NCBI RefSeq assembly: GCF_022539505.1 | Contig: NC_061513.1 | Span: 184,232,017-184,296,016, forward strand | Source of the DNA: Lolium rigidum | Taxonomy: Eukaryota; Streptophyta; Magnoliopsida; Poales; Poaceae | Length of the DNA: 64,000 nt | Direction of reading: 5' to 3' | In this document: positions 11,045 through 23,415 of the stretch, piece after piece | Position numbering within the stretch: the stretch's first letter is position 1 | Layout: the number at the start of each line of letters is the position of its first letter | Position numbers and translations under genes: made by a program | Notes under the pieces: model-generated | What the model saw: the letters and a program-made list of their open reading frames with translations, nothing else | What the model was told of the DNA's origin: nothing | Database searches by the model: none

Positions 11045-11748
11045 CAAAAAGAGAATTGCACCAATATAAGAGGAACATGCAGCGTCCATCCCTACCCCAT
11101 GAACCACCTCCCCACTAGGCCTAAATATTTCACCTCCTCCTCAACTTTTAACATCATAAGGACTGTCAATGGGTATTTTGATTTGTGCACTTTTGGACCC
11201 TTTCTAAATTAAACTGGGTGATCCTATGATTCACCCAGAAAAATACGAAGATTCTACATATAAGTTGTTTTATTTCTTTTGTATTCTCTTGTTGAAATTT
11301 TTGAAACTGTGCATACCAAATGTGAGAAACCTTGTTCACTTCATATCTACATGGAGCACTGTATTTTGAAAAATCCATAAACTCGATATTAAATATTAAA
11401 AACAAACTAAAAACCCATGATTTATTCCATCAACTTGCAAAATCCTAGAGCGAAAGAGCTTGTATATAGTTTGCAATAAACCTGTCATAAACAAGTGCAA
11501 CGTTTTGACCAAATATATACCTGAATAGGTAGTCTCCAGTCAAAAAAGATGTTTAGCAGAAAGTTACATCACGTATTTGTGGTCATAGTGCAATTCACCT
11601 AGTTCGTCAGATAGACCGAAATCTTATGTTCAGATCCTTTTTGAACATATATTTTGTAGTATTTTTCTCGTAGCTAAATTGTAGTAGGGATAGGCTGACA
11701 TATTGTTAACAAGGTAAAATTAAATGTCGGTTTCGAAAAAAAGGAGTC
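11045..11748. other. Intergenic sequence, no gene seen
   Basis: AT-rich sequence leading into the tandem array. No frame or RNA gene is supported. Confidence 0.5.
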
Positions 11749-12615
11749 AAGTAGCTAGAAATCACGGCTAAAAAAATCAAAGATAGAACACATTTCTTAT
11801 ATAGGGAGGCTGAGATCAGGGACTCTTCGGCGTCTTCAGCAAGCAACGTCCCTCAACGTAAACAAGGTACTATTAAACGGAATGGTTGGAAACAAAAGGC
11901 AAGTAGCTCACAATATCCTGGGTAAAAAATAATCAAGATATCTCATGCTTCATGTATATGGAGGCTGACATCAGGGACCCATCACCTAGCAGCGCCAAAG
12001 ATCCCTTAAAGTTATAACAAGGTAAACTTAAATATATGAGATCAAAAAAGGAAAGTATTCCTCCATATCACGAGTAAAAAATAATCAAGAGATCTCAAGT
12101 TTCTTGTATAGAGAGGCTCACATCGGGGACCCATCAGCCAACAACGTCCCCCAGCGTTAACATGGTAAATTTAACGGAAGAGAAAAAAAAGGAAATTATC
12201 CCGCAATATCATGGGTAAAATAATCAAGATATCACACGTTTCTTGTACAGAGAGACTGACAATGGGTACCCATCAGCCAGCAATGTGCCTCATAGTAACA
12301 ACGTAAAGTTAAATGGGAGGGATTCAAAAAAAAGGCAAGTATCCCGCAATATCACGGGTAAAAAAATCAAGGTATCTCATGTTTCTTGTATAAAGAGACC
12401 AACAACAGAGACCCATCATCCAACAGCATCCCTCAACGTTTAAAAGATAAAATCAAAAGTAAGGGTTCGGAAAAAAGGCAAGTATGTAACAATATCACGG
12501 GTAAAGAATAATAATAAAAAATAAACATCTACTGTTAAGAGCGAATTACACTAGAGACCCATCAGTCAGTAGCATCCATCAATGTTTAAAAGGTAAAATC
12601 ATCAAAGGAAGTGAT
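11749..12615. repeat. Degenerate tandem array, six units of about 142-152 bp
   Basis: Units begin near 11749, 11901, 12051, 12194, 12336 and 12479, each with the same order of motifs: AAGTATCCCGCAATATCACGGG, a run of A, AATCAAGATATCTCA, TTTCTTGTATAGAGAGGCTG, GGGACCCATCAGCCA, CAACGTCCCTCAACGTT, then AAGGTAAAATTAAA. Units 4 and 5 are the most alike, and the outer units are more diverged. The array stops at GTGAT, the target site of the Copia-type LTR, so part of the original array may lie beyond that insertion. Confidence 0.7.
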
Positions 12616-12819
12616 TGAAAGGACACGGATATCGCCTAGAGAGGGGTGAATAGGCGGTTTAAAACTTTTACGAGATGGACTTAACAAATGTGAAATAAAA
12701 CTAGTGTTTACTTTGTCAAGCCCAAAACCTATATACTATGGTTCACCTATGTGCACCAATAACTTATGCTAAGCAATACAAGCAACTATGTGATAGCAAG
12801 ATATATAAAGCATGATGGC

Positions 12820-15800
12820 TGATACGTCTCCAACGTATCTATAATTTCTTATGTTCCATGCTAGTTTTATGACAATACCAACATGTTTTATTCATACTTT
12901 ATATCATTTTTATGCATTTTTCGGGACTAATCTATTAACAAGATGCCGAAGCGCCGCTCTGTTTTCGCTGTTTTGGTTTCAGAAATCCTACACGGAAATA
13001 TTCTCGGAATTGGACGAAACAAAAGCCCACGGCCCTATTTTCCACGTGAGGGTTCCAGAACATCGAAGAAGAGCCTGAGAGGGCCAGCAGGGGGCCACCC
13101 CATAGGGCGGCGCGGCCCCACCTCCCGGCGCGCCTGTGTGTGGGGAGCCCACCCTCGGCTCCCTCGACGCCGCCTCTTCGCCTATATATTCCTTCGGATC
13201 GGAAAACCCTAGTACCGAGAGCCAAAATACGAGAAAAGTTCCAGAGACGCCGCCGCCGTCAACACCATCTCGGGGGGTTCTGAAGATCTCCTCCGGCACC
13301 CTGCCGGAGAGGGGAATCATCACCGGAGGGCTCTACATGACCATGCCCGCCTCCGGACTGATGCGTGAGTAGCTCATCCTTGGACTATGGATCCATAGCA
13401 GTAGCTAGATGGTTGTCTTCTCCTATTATGCCATCATGTTTAGATCTTGTGAGCTGCCTATCATGATCAAGATCATCTTATTGTAATGCTACATGTTGTG
13501 TTTGTTGGGATCCGATGAATATGGAATACTATGTCAAGTTGAATATCGATCTATCATATATGTGTTGTTTATGATCTTGCATGCTCTCCGTTGCTAGTAG
13601 AGGCTCTGGCCAAGTTGATACTTGTAACTCCAAGAGGGAGTATTTATGCTAGATAGTGGGTTCATGTCTCCATTGAATCTGGGGGAGTGACAACAACCCC
13701 TAAGGTTGTGGATGTGCTGTTGCCACTAGGGATAAACATCAATGCTTTGTCTAAGGATATTTGTATTGTTTACATTACGCACAGTACTTAATGCAATTGT
13801 CTGTTGTTTGCAACTTAATACTATAAGGGGTGCGGATGCTAACCCGAAGGTGGACTTTTTAGGCATAGATGCATGCTGGATGGCGGTCTATGTTCTTTGT
13901 CGTAATGCCCTAAGTAAATCTCATAGTAGTCATCATGATATGTATGTGCATTGTTATGCCCTCTTTATTTGTCAATTGCCCAACTGTAATTTGTTCACCC
14001 AACATGTTATTTATCTTATTGGAGAGACACCACTAGTGAACTGTGGACCCCGGTCCATTCTTTTACATCTGAAATACAACCTACTGCAGTCATTGTTCTC
14101 TGTTGTTCTTTGCAAGTAAACATCATTCTCCACACCAGACGTTTAATCCTTTGTTTTCAGCAAGCTGATGGCGCGTGAGGCACACGTCCGTTGGGAACCC
14201 CAACAGGAAGGTGTGATGCGCACAGCAGTAAGTTTTCCCTCAGAAAGAAACCAAGGTTATCGAACCAGTAGGAGTCAAGGGCCACGTGAAGGTTGTTGGC
14301 GGCGGAGTGTAGTGCGGCACAACACCAGGGATTCCGGCGCCAACGTGGAACCTGCACAACACAATCAAAATACTTTGCCCCAACGTAACAGTGAGGTTGT
14401 CAATCTCACCGGCTTGCTGTAAACAAAGGATTAAATGTATGGTGTGGAAAATGATGTTTGTTTGCGAAGAACAACAGAGAACAATGATTGCAGTAGATTG
14501 TATTCAGATGTAAAAGAATGGATCGGAGTCCACAGTTCACTAGTGGTGTCTCTCCGATAAGAAATAGCATGTTGGGTGAACAAATTACAGTTGGGCAATT
14601 GACAAATAGAGAGTACATAACAATGCACATACATATCATGATGACTACTATGAGATTTAATCGTAGACATTACGACAAAGTACATAGACCGCTATCCAAA
14701 GATGCATCTATGTCTAAAAAGTCCACCTTCGGGTTAGCATCCGCACTCCTTCCAGCATTAAGTTGCAAACAACGGACAATTGCATTAAGTATGGTGCGTA
14801 ATGTAATCAACACAAATATCCTTAGACAAAGCATTGATGTTTTATCCCTAGTGGCAACAAGCACATCCACAACCTTAGAACCTTCTATCACTCGTCCCGC
14901 ATTCAATGGAGGCATGAACCCACTATCGAGCATAAATACTCCCTCTTGGAGTCACAAGTATCAACTTGGCCGTAGCCTCTACTAGCAACTGGAGAGCATG
15001 CAAGAACATAAACAACACATATATGATAGATTGATAATCAACTTGACATAGTATTCCATATTCATCGGATCCCAACAAACACAACATGTAGCATTACAAA
15101 TAGATGATCTTGATCATGATAGGCAGCTCACAAGATCTAACATGATAGCACAAGAGGAGAAGACAACCATCTAGCTACTGCTATGGACCCATAGTCCAAG
15201 GGTGAACTACTCACACATCAGTCCGGAGGCGATCATGGTGATGTAGAGTCCTCCCGGGTGATGATTCCCCTCTCCGGCAGGGTGCCGGAGGCGATCTCCT
15301 GAATCCCCCGAGATGGGATTGGCGGCGGCGGCGTCTCTGGAACTTTTTTCATATCGTGGCTCTCGGTAATAGGGTTTTCGTGACGGAGAGTTTAAGTAGG
15401 CGGAAGGGCAGAGTCGGAGGAGGCGCGAGGGGCCCACACTACAGGCCGGCGCGGGCCCCTCCTTGGCCGCGCCGCCCTGTGGTCTGGCCACCTCGTGGCC
15501 CCACTTCGTATGCTCTTCGGTCTTCTGGAAGATCCATGGAAAAATAAGACCCTGGGCGTTGATTTCGTCCAATTCCGAGAATATTTCCTTTGTAGGATTT
15601 CTCGAAACCAAAAACAGCGTAAAACGAGAACCGGCGCTTCGGCATCTTGTCAATAGGTTAGTGTCGGAAAATGCATAATAATGATGTAAAGTGTGTATAA
15701 AACATGTGAGTATTGTCATAAAAGTAGCATGGAACATAAGAAATTATAGATACGTTTGAGACGTATCACAAGCCGGTGAGATTGACAACCTCACTGTTAA

Positions 15801-16064
15801 GTTGGGGCAAAGTATCTTGATGTGTTGTGCAGGTTCCACGTTGGCGCGTGAAATCCCTAGTGTTGCGCCGCACTACACTCCTTCACCAACAACCTTCACG
15901 TGGCCTTCATCTCCTACTGGTTCGATAACCTTGGTTTCTTACTGAGGGAAAACTCGCTGCTGTACGCATCATACCTTCCTCTTGGGGTTCCCAACGGACG
16001 TGTGCTTTACCGTCACAAGCAGCTACTTTTCTGGCGCCGTTGCAAGCCCCGTCACGCGCAAGCA
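12820..16064 (+). mobile_element. Solo LTR B with a residual primer-site scar, interrupted by LTR C
   Basis: The LTR starts TGATACGTCTCCAACGTATC and is flanked by ATGGC at 12815-12819 and 16065-16069. It is split by solo LTR C. After the normal LTR end (CCGTCACAAGCA, 16021) comes GCTACTTTTCTGGCGCCGTT, the beginning of the tRNA-Asp primer site, and then GCCCCGTCACGCGCAAGCA, which looks like the tail of the other LTR. This suggests that the interior was lost by a recombination that was not exactly LTR-to-LTR. Confidence 0.8.
14166..15768 (-). mobile_element. Solo LTR C nested in LTR B
   Basis: A 1603-bp LTR in minus orientation, from TGATACGTCTCAAACGTATC at 15768 to ACGCGCCATCA at 14166. It is flanked by CAAGC at 14161-14165 and 15769-15773. 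LTR B resumes directly after it (CGGTGAGATTGACAACCTC), so this is a clean solo LTR younger than B and of the same family. Confidence 0.88.
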
Positions 16065-16223
16065 ATGGCTATCAAAGTAAATTGCATAAGTAAAGAGCTC
16101 GTGTATAGAGATAACTGAGGCGGGCGGGAGACAATGCTTTATCCCGAAGTTCACACTCTTGCGAGTGATAATCTCCGTTGGAGAGGTGCGATGGCTTAGT
16201 GCTCCCGAATGCCACAAGAGGCC

Positions 16224-17821
16224 TGATTGCGCGTAGTTAACACGTCCGTTGGGAACCCCAAGAGGAAGGTATGATGCGCACAACAGCAAGTTTTCCCTCA
16301 GTAAGAAACCAAGGTTATCGAACCAGTAGGAGCCAAGAAGCACGTCGAAGGTTGATGGCGGTGGGATGTAGTGCGGCGCAACACCAGGGATTCCGGCGCC
16401 AACGTGGAACCTGCACAACACAACCAAAGTACTTTGCCCCAACGAAACAAAGTGAGGTTGTCAATCTCACCGGCTTGTCTGTAACAAAGGATTAGATGTA
16501 TAGTGTGGATGATGATTGTTTGCGTAAAATAGTAGAACAAGTATTGCAATAGATTGTATTCGATGTAAAAGAATGGACCGGGGTCCACAGCTCACTAGAG
16601 GTGTCTCTCCCATAAGATAAATAGCATGTTGGGTGAACAAATTACGCTTGGGCAATTGACAAATAGAGAGGGCATGACCATGCACATACATGATATGATG
16701 AGTATTGTGAGATTTAATTGGGCATTACGACAAAGTACATAGACCGCTATCCAAGCATGCATCTATGCCTAAAAATCCACCTTCAGAGTTATCATCCAAA
16801 CCCCTTCCAAGCATTAAGTTGCAAACAACGGACAATTGCATTAAGTATGGTGCGTAATGTAATCAATAACTACATCCTCGGACATAGCATCAATGTTTTA
16901 TCCCTAGTGGCAACAAAGACATCCATAACCTTAGAACTTTCTATCACTCGTCCCGCATTTAATGGAGGCATGAACCCACTATCGAGCATAAATACTCCCT
17001 CTTGGAGTTAAGAGTAAAAACTTGGCCGCAGCCTCTACTAATAACGAAGAGCATGCAAGATCATAAACAACACATAGGTAATAGATTGATAATCAACATA
17101 ACATAGTATTCTCTATCCATCGGATCCCAACAAACACAACATATAGCATTACGGATAGATGATCTTGATCATGTTAGGCAGCTCACAAGATCCGACAATG
17201 AAGCACATAAGGAGAAGACGACCATCTAGCTACCGCTATGGACCCATAGTCCAGGGATGAACTACTCACTCATCACTCCGGAGGCGACCATGGAGGTGAA
17301 GAGTCCTCCCGGGAGATGATTCCCCTCTCCGGCAGGGTGCCGGAGGCGATCTCCCGAATCCCCCGAGATGGGATTGGCGGCGGCGGCGTCTCCGGAAGGT
17401 TTTCCGTATCGTGGCTCTCGTGACCGGGGGTTTCGCGACGAAAACTATATGTAGGCGGAAGGGAAGGTAAGGGGCGTCACGAGGGCCCACACACCAGGGC
17501 CGCGCGGCCAAGGCCCAGGCCGCGCCGCCCTGTTGTGTCGCCACCTCGTGGCCCCACTTCGTAAGTCCTCCGGTCTTCTGGAAGCTTCGTGCAAAAATAG
17601 GACCCTGGGCGTTGATTTCGTCCAATTCCGAGAATATTTCCTTACTAGGATTTATGAAACCAAAAACAGCGAGAAACAAAGAATCGACTCTTCGGCATCT
17701 CGTTAATAGGTTAGTGCCGGAAAATGCATAAATATGACATAAAGTATGTATAAAACATGTAGATATCATCAATAATGTGGCATGGAACATAAGAAATTAT
17801 CGATACGTCGGAGACGTATCA
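16224..17821 (-). repeat. Element D 3' LTR
   Basis: 1598 bp, reading TGATACGTCTCCGACGTATC at its start (17821) to ACTACGCGCAATCA at its end (16224). It is nearly identical to the 5' LTR once element E is removed. Confidence 0.88.
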
Positions 17822-17857
17822 GCATCCCCAAGGTTAGTTCCTGCTCGTCCCGAGCAG
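17822..17857 (-). promoter_or_regulatory. Hairpin plus polypurine tract before the element D 3' LTR
   Basis: On the minus strand, CTGCTCGGGACGAGCAG is a perfect 7-bp stem with a GGA loop, followed 19 nt later by the LTR start through ACCTTGGGGATGC. Confidence 0.6.
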
Positions 17858-18601
17858 GTAAACGATAACAAAGATAATTTCTGGAGTGACATGCCATCAT
17901 AACCTTGATCATACTATTGTAAGCATATGTAATGAATGCAGCAATCAAAACAATGATAATGACATGAGTAAACAAATGAATCATAAAGCAAAGACTTTTC
18001 ATGAATAGTACTTTCAAGACGAGCATCAATAAGTCTTGCATAAGAGTTAACTCATAAAGCAATAAATCAAAGTAAAGGTATTGAAGCAACACAAAGGAAG
18101 ATTAAGTTTCAGCGGTTGCTTTCAACTTATAACATGTATATCTCATGGATATTGTCAATGTAAAGTAATATAACAAGTGCAATATGCAAGTATGTAGGAA
18201 TCAATGCACAAGCTTCACACAAGTGTTTGCTTCTTGATGTGGAGAGAGATATGTGAACTGACTCAACATAAAAGTAAAAGAAAGGCCCTTCGCAGAGGGA
18301 AGCATTGATTGCTATATTTGTGCTAGAGCTTTGGTTTTGAAAACAAGAAACAATTTTGTCAACGGTAGTAATAAAGCATATGTGTTATGTAAATTATATC
18401 TTACAAGTTGCAAGCCTCATGCATAGTATACTAATAGTGCCCGCACCTTGTCCTATTTAGCTTGGATTACCGGGATTGTCATCGCAATACACATGTTTTA
18501 ACCAAGTGTCACAAAGGGGTACCTCTATGCCGCCTGTACAAAGGTCTAAGGAGAAAGCTCGCATTGGATTTCTCGCTTTTGATTATTCTCAACTTAGACA
18601 T

Positions 18602-20056
18602 TGATACGTCTCCGACGTATCGATAATTTCTTGTGTTCCATGCCACATTATTGATGATTTCTACATGTTATATGCACACTTTATGTCATATTCGTGCATT
18701 TTCTGGAACTAACCTATTAACAAGATGCCGAAGTGCCGATTGCTCGTTTTCGATGTTTTTGGTTTCGAAATCCTAGTAAGGAAATATTCTCGGAATCGGA
18801 CGAAATCAACGCCAAAGATCTTAGAATCCCCGGAAGCATCCAGAACACCCGAGAGTCGCCAGATGGGGGCCACAGGGCCCCCAGATGATAGGGGGGCGCG
18901 GCCAGGTGGCGTCACCCCGTGGCCCCTCCGACTCCGACTCTCGGCCTATATAATCGTCCCTGACCTAAAAACATCGACTAACAAGACGGAAACAGAGAAA
19001 ACCATCCAGAGCCGCCGCCATCGCGAAAGTCCAATTCGGGGGACGAACCTCTGTTCCGGCACCCTGCCGGGCGGGGAATTGCCCCGGAGTCATCTCCACC
19101 GCCATCTTCACCGCCATCGCTGCCTCCATGATGAGGAGGGAGTAATTCACCCCCGGGCTGAGGGCTCTACCGTAGCTATGTGGTTAATCTCTCTCGTGTA
19201 CTCCAATACAATGATCTCGTGAATTGCTTTGCATGATTGAGATCCATATGATGAGCTTTGTATCGCTACTAGTTTATGTGCTACTCATGTGATGTTATTA
19301 AAGTAGTCTATTCCTCCGCGTGGTGTAAAGGTGACTAGTGTGTGCACCGTGTGGTTCTTGTCGTAGGCTATGATCATGATCTCTTGTAGATTGTGGAGTT
19401 AATTATCATTATGATAGTATTGATGTGATCTATTCCTCCTTCATAGTGTAATGTGGACAGTGTGTGCACTATGTTAGTTCTTGGTTTATTTTGCAATGAT
19501 CTATTATGCTCTAAGGTTATTTAAATATGAACATTGAATTGTGGAGCTTGTTAACTCCGGCATTGAGGGTTCGTGTAATCCTACGCAATGTGTTCATCAT
19601 CCAAGAAAAGAGTGTATGTAGCACATAAGAGAAAGAGTTATTTATTATGCGATCAATGTTGAGAGTGTCCACTAGTGAAAGTATGATCCCTAGGCCTTGT
19701 TTCCAAACATCGAATCTCCGTTTATTTACTCGTTCTGTTGCATGTTTACTCGCTGCCATATTTTATTCAGATTGCTATTACCACTCATATACATCCATAC
19801 TACTTGTATTTCACTATCTCTTCGCCGAACTAGTGCACCTATACATCCGACAAGTGTATTAGGTGTGTTGGGGACACAAGAGACTTCTTGCTTTGTGATT
19901 GCGGTGGTTGCTTGAGAGGGATATCTTTGACCTCTTCCTCCCCGAGTTCGATAAACCTTGGGTGATCCACTTAAGGGAAACTTGCTGCTGTTCTACAAAC
20001 CTCTGCTCTTGGAGGCCCAACACCGTGTACAAGAATAGAAGCACCCGTAGACATCA
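18602..20056 (+). repeat. Element F 5' LTR
   Basis: 1455 bp, TGATACGTCTCCGACGTATC to CCGTAGACATCA. Compared with the 3' LTR it lacks a short GC-rich stretch near 18905 (the CCCACCCCCTGGCCGCGCCC part of the 3' copy). A putative TATA box, CCTATATAATCG, is near 18943. Confidence 0.85.
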
Positions 20057-20065
20057 AGCTATTTT

Positions 20066-20085
20066 CCGGCGCCGTTGCTCGGGGA
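20066..20085 (+). promoter_or_regulatory. Element F primer-binding site (tRNA-Asp type, mutated)
   Basis: CCGGCGCCGTTGCTCGGGGA, ten bases after the LTR end, differs from the canonical TGGCGCCGTTGCCGGGGA at the first base and by an extra base in the middle. Confidence 0.65.
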
Positions 20086-20217
20086 GGAAAGGTAAAAGGT
20101 ACTCACACTCCGGATCTCGGCTACTAAGCTATTTTCGCCGTTGTAAGTACTCGAAGCTATTTCCTTTAGATCCTGCAATTGCATCTTTTTGTTTCTTGTT
20201 TACACTAGTTTGGCATA

Positions 20218-20943
20218 ATGGACGACAATGAGCTTCTTATTCTATTTCCTGATTTAAGACATGGATGGTTTGATGCGAAAATTAAAAAACCCATGGAACA
20301 TATTAGTATGCACACTTTGAACACCATTGTTGCTAATGATATGGAAAATTCTAAGCTTGGGGAAGCTGGCTTTGATGAGCATGATATTTTTAGTCCCCCA
20401 ATCATTGAGGAGAAAATTTACTTTGATGATACTTTGCCTCCTATTTATGATGATTATAATGATAGTAGTCTTTTAGTACCACTTGTTATGGAGGATAAAT
20501 TTGATTATGATTACAATATGCCTCCTATATTTGATGATGAGAATAATAATGATAGCTACTTTGTTGAATTTGCTCCCACTACAACTAATAAAATTGATTA
20601 TGCTTATGTGGAGAGTAATAATTTTATGCATGAGACTCATGATAAGAATGTTTCATTTGATAGTTATATTGTTGAGTTTGCTCATGATGCTACTGAAAGT
20701 TATTATGAGAGAGGAAAATATGGTTGTAGAAATTTTCATGTTACTAAAATGCCTCTCTATGTGCTGAAATTTTTGAAGCTACACTTGTTTTATCTTCCTA
20801 TGCTTGTTACTTTGCTCTTCATGAACTTGTTTATTTACAAGATTCCTATGCATAGGAAGCATGTTAGACTTAAATGTGTTTTGAATTTGCCTCTTGATGC
20901 TCTCTTTTGCTTCGAATACTATTTCTTGCGAGTGCATCATTAA
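20218..20943 (+). CDS. 241-aa ORF of element F: acidic, with a C-terminal hydrophobic segment
   Basis: The ORF starts MDDNELLILFPDLRHGWFDA, about 160 nt after the primer site, and is uninterrupted. Residues 60-120 are strongly acidic and hold an internal repeat (FDDTLPPIYDDYND at about 69, MPPIFDDENN at about 101). DSYFVEFA (about 112) and DSYIVEFA (about 148) form a second repeat. Residues 180-208 are hydrophobic (LHLFYLPMLVTLLFMNLFIY), followed by a basic stretch (MHRKHVRLK), as in a single membrane anchor. I do not recognise a gag, protease or polymerase domain. A homologous start is present in element N, so the frame is kept in at least two copies. Its function is unknown. Confidence 0.6.
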   Translation: MDDNELLILFPDLRHGWFDAKIKKPMEHISMHTLNTIVANDMENSKLGEAGFDEHDIFSPPIIEEKIYFDDTLPPIYDDYNDSSLLVPLVMEDKFDYDYNMPPIFDDENNNDSYFVEFAPTTTNKIDYAYVESNNFMHETHDKNVSFDSYIVEFAHDATESYYERGKYGCRNFHVTKMPLYVLKFLKLHLFYLPMLVTLLFMNLFIYKIPMHRKHVRLKCVLNLPLDALFCFEYYFLRVHH

Positions 20944-21641
20944 AACTGCTGAGCCCATCTTAACGGCTATAAAGAAAGAACTTCTTGGGAGATAACCCAT
21001 GTGTTATTTTGCTACAGTACTTTGTTTTATATTTGAGTCTTGGAAGTTGTTTACTACTGTAGCAACCTCTCCTTATCTTAGTTTTGTGTTTTGTTGTGCC
21101 AAGTAAAGTCTTTGATAGTAAAGTTCATACTAGATTTGGATTACTGCGTAGTTTCAGATTTCTTTGCTGTCACGAATTTCGACCTGCCTCCTCGTAGGTA
21201 GCTCGGAAAATTAAGCCAATTTACGTGCGTGATCCTCGGATATGTACGCAACTTTCATTTAATTTGGGAATTTTCATTTGAGCAAGTCCGGTGCCTCAAT
21301 AAAATCCATCTTTACGGATCGTTCTGTTTTGACAGATTCTGCCTTTTATTTCGCATTGCCTCTTTTGCTATGTTGGATGAATTTCTTTGTTCCATTAATG
21401 TCCAAGTAGCTTTATGCAATGTCCGGAAGTGTTAAGAATGATTGTGTCACCTCTGAACATGTTAATTTTTATTGTGCACTAACCCTCTAATGAGTTGCTT
21501 CGAGTTTGGTGTGGAGGAAGTTTTCAAGGGTCAAGAGAGGAGGATGATATACTATGATCAAGAAGAGTGAAGAGTCTAAGCTTGGGGATGCCCCGGTGGT
21601 TCATCCCTGCATATTTTAAGAAGACTCAAGCGTCTAAGCTT

Positions 21642-21662
21642 GGGGATGCCCAAGGCATCCCC
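21642..21662 (+). repeat. Perfect hairpin GGGGATGCC/GGCATCCCC in element F interior
   Basis: Nine-base arms around a CAA loop, preceded by TAAGCTT so that TAAGCTTGGGGATGC, the polypurine-tract sequence of this family, is repeated inside the element (also near 21575). The same hairpin is in D (26013-26033) and G (47219-47239). Confidence 0.6.
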
Positions 21663-23379
21663 TTCTTCATCGACAAATTATCAGGTTCCTTCTCTTGAAA
21701 CTATATTTTTATTCGGTCACATCTTATGTACTTTACTTGGAGCGTCTGTGTGCTTTTATTTTCGTTTTGTTATTTTCATTCTCTGAATAAATACATGCTT
21801 GTGTGGGAGAGAGACACGCTCCGCTGGTTCGTATGAACACATGTGTTCTTAGCTTTTAATGTTCATGGCGAAGGTTAAAACTGCTTCGTTAAATTGTTAT
21901 ATGGTTGGAAACGGAAAATGATACATGTAGTAAATTGCTATAATGTCTTGGATAATGTGATACTTGGCAATTGTTGTGCTCATGTTTAAGCTCTTGCATC
22001 ATATACTTTGCACCTATTAATGAAGAAATACATAGAGCTTGCTAAAATTTGGTTTGCATAATTGGTCTCTCTAAGATCTAGATAATTTCTAGTAAAGAGT
22101 TTGAACAACAAGGAAGACGGTGTAGAGTCTTATAATGTTTACAATATGTCTTTTATGTGAGTTTTGTTGCACCGGTTCATCCTTGTGTTTGTTTCAAATA
22201 GCCTTGCTAGCCTAAGCCTTGCATCGAGAGGGAATACTTCTCATGCATCCAAAAACCTTGAGCCAACCACTATGCCATTTGTGTCAACCATACCTACCTA
22301 CTACATGGTATTTCTCCGCCATTCCAAAGTAAATTGCTTGAGTGCTACCTTTAAATAATTCAAAATTTATCACCTCTTATTTGTGTCAATGTTTTATAGC
22401 TCATGAGGAAGTATGTGGTGTTTTATCTTTCGATCTTGTCATTTACTTCGACGAGACTTTCACAATGGACTAGTGGCTTCATCCGCTTATCCAATAATTT
22501 TGCAAAAAGAGCTGGCAATGGGGTTCCCAGCCCCAATTAATTAACTTGCATTAATAATTCTCTTCACATGTTTTGCTCCGATTCATCGAGTAAGCAACTT
22601 AATTTTGCAAATAGACACTCCTTCATGGTATGTGATTGTTGGAAGGCACCGGAGGATTCGGTTAGCCATGGCTTGTGTAAGCAAAAGGTTGGGAGGAGTG
22701 TCATCCATAAATAATGAAACTAAAGTACATGTGTAAACAAAAGAGAAGAGGGATGATCTACCTTGCTCGGTAGAGATAACGTCCTTCATGGGAGCCGCTC
22801 TTGAAAGTCTGGTTGATAAGGTAGTTAGAGTGCCCACTACCATTCGTTGACAACAACAAACACCTCTCAAAACTTTACTTTTATGCTCTCTTTATGTTTT
22901 CAAAACCAAAGCTCTAGCACAAATATAGCAAACGATGCTTTTCCTCTTTGAAGGCCTTTCTTTTACTTTTATGTTGAGTCAGTTCACCTATCTCTCTCCA
23001 CCTCAAGAAGCAAACACTTGTGTGAACTGTGCATTGATTCCTACATACTTGCATATTGCACTTGTTATATTGCTTTGCATTGACAAACTATCATTGAGAT
23101 ATACATGTTACAAGTTGAAAGCAACCGCTGAAACTTAATCTTCCATTGTATTGCTTCAATATCTTTACTTTAAATTATTGCTTTATGAGTTAACTCTTAT
23201 GCAAGATTTATTGATGCCTGTCTTGAAAGTGCTATTCATGAAAAGTCATTGCTTTATGATTCAGTTGTTTACTCATGTCATTACCATTGTTTTGATCGCT
23301 GCATTCATTACATATGTTTACAATATGATCAAGTTTATGATGGCATGTAACTCCGAAATTATCTTTGTTTATCGTTTAC

Positions 23380-23415
23380 CTGCTCGGGACGAGCGGAAAC
23401 TAAGCTTGGGGATGC
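23380..23415 (+). promoter_or_regulatory. Hairpin plus polypurine tract before the element F 3' LTR
   Basis: CTGCTCGGGACGAGCGG (one mismatch in the stem) is followed by AAACTAAGCTTGGGGATGC directly at the 3' LTR. The purine-rich GGGGATG core is the likely plus-strand primer site. Confidence 0.6.

Noticed and set aside
11749..12615. Tandem array as a CRISPR-like repeat
   Set aside because: This is plant nuclear DNA, units are contiguous and degenerate, and there are no unique spacers between short identical repeats.
22583..22870. 95-aa minus-strand ORF in the element F interior
   Set aside because: Antisense in the shared non-coding 3' module, and no domain.
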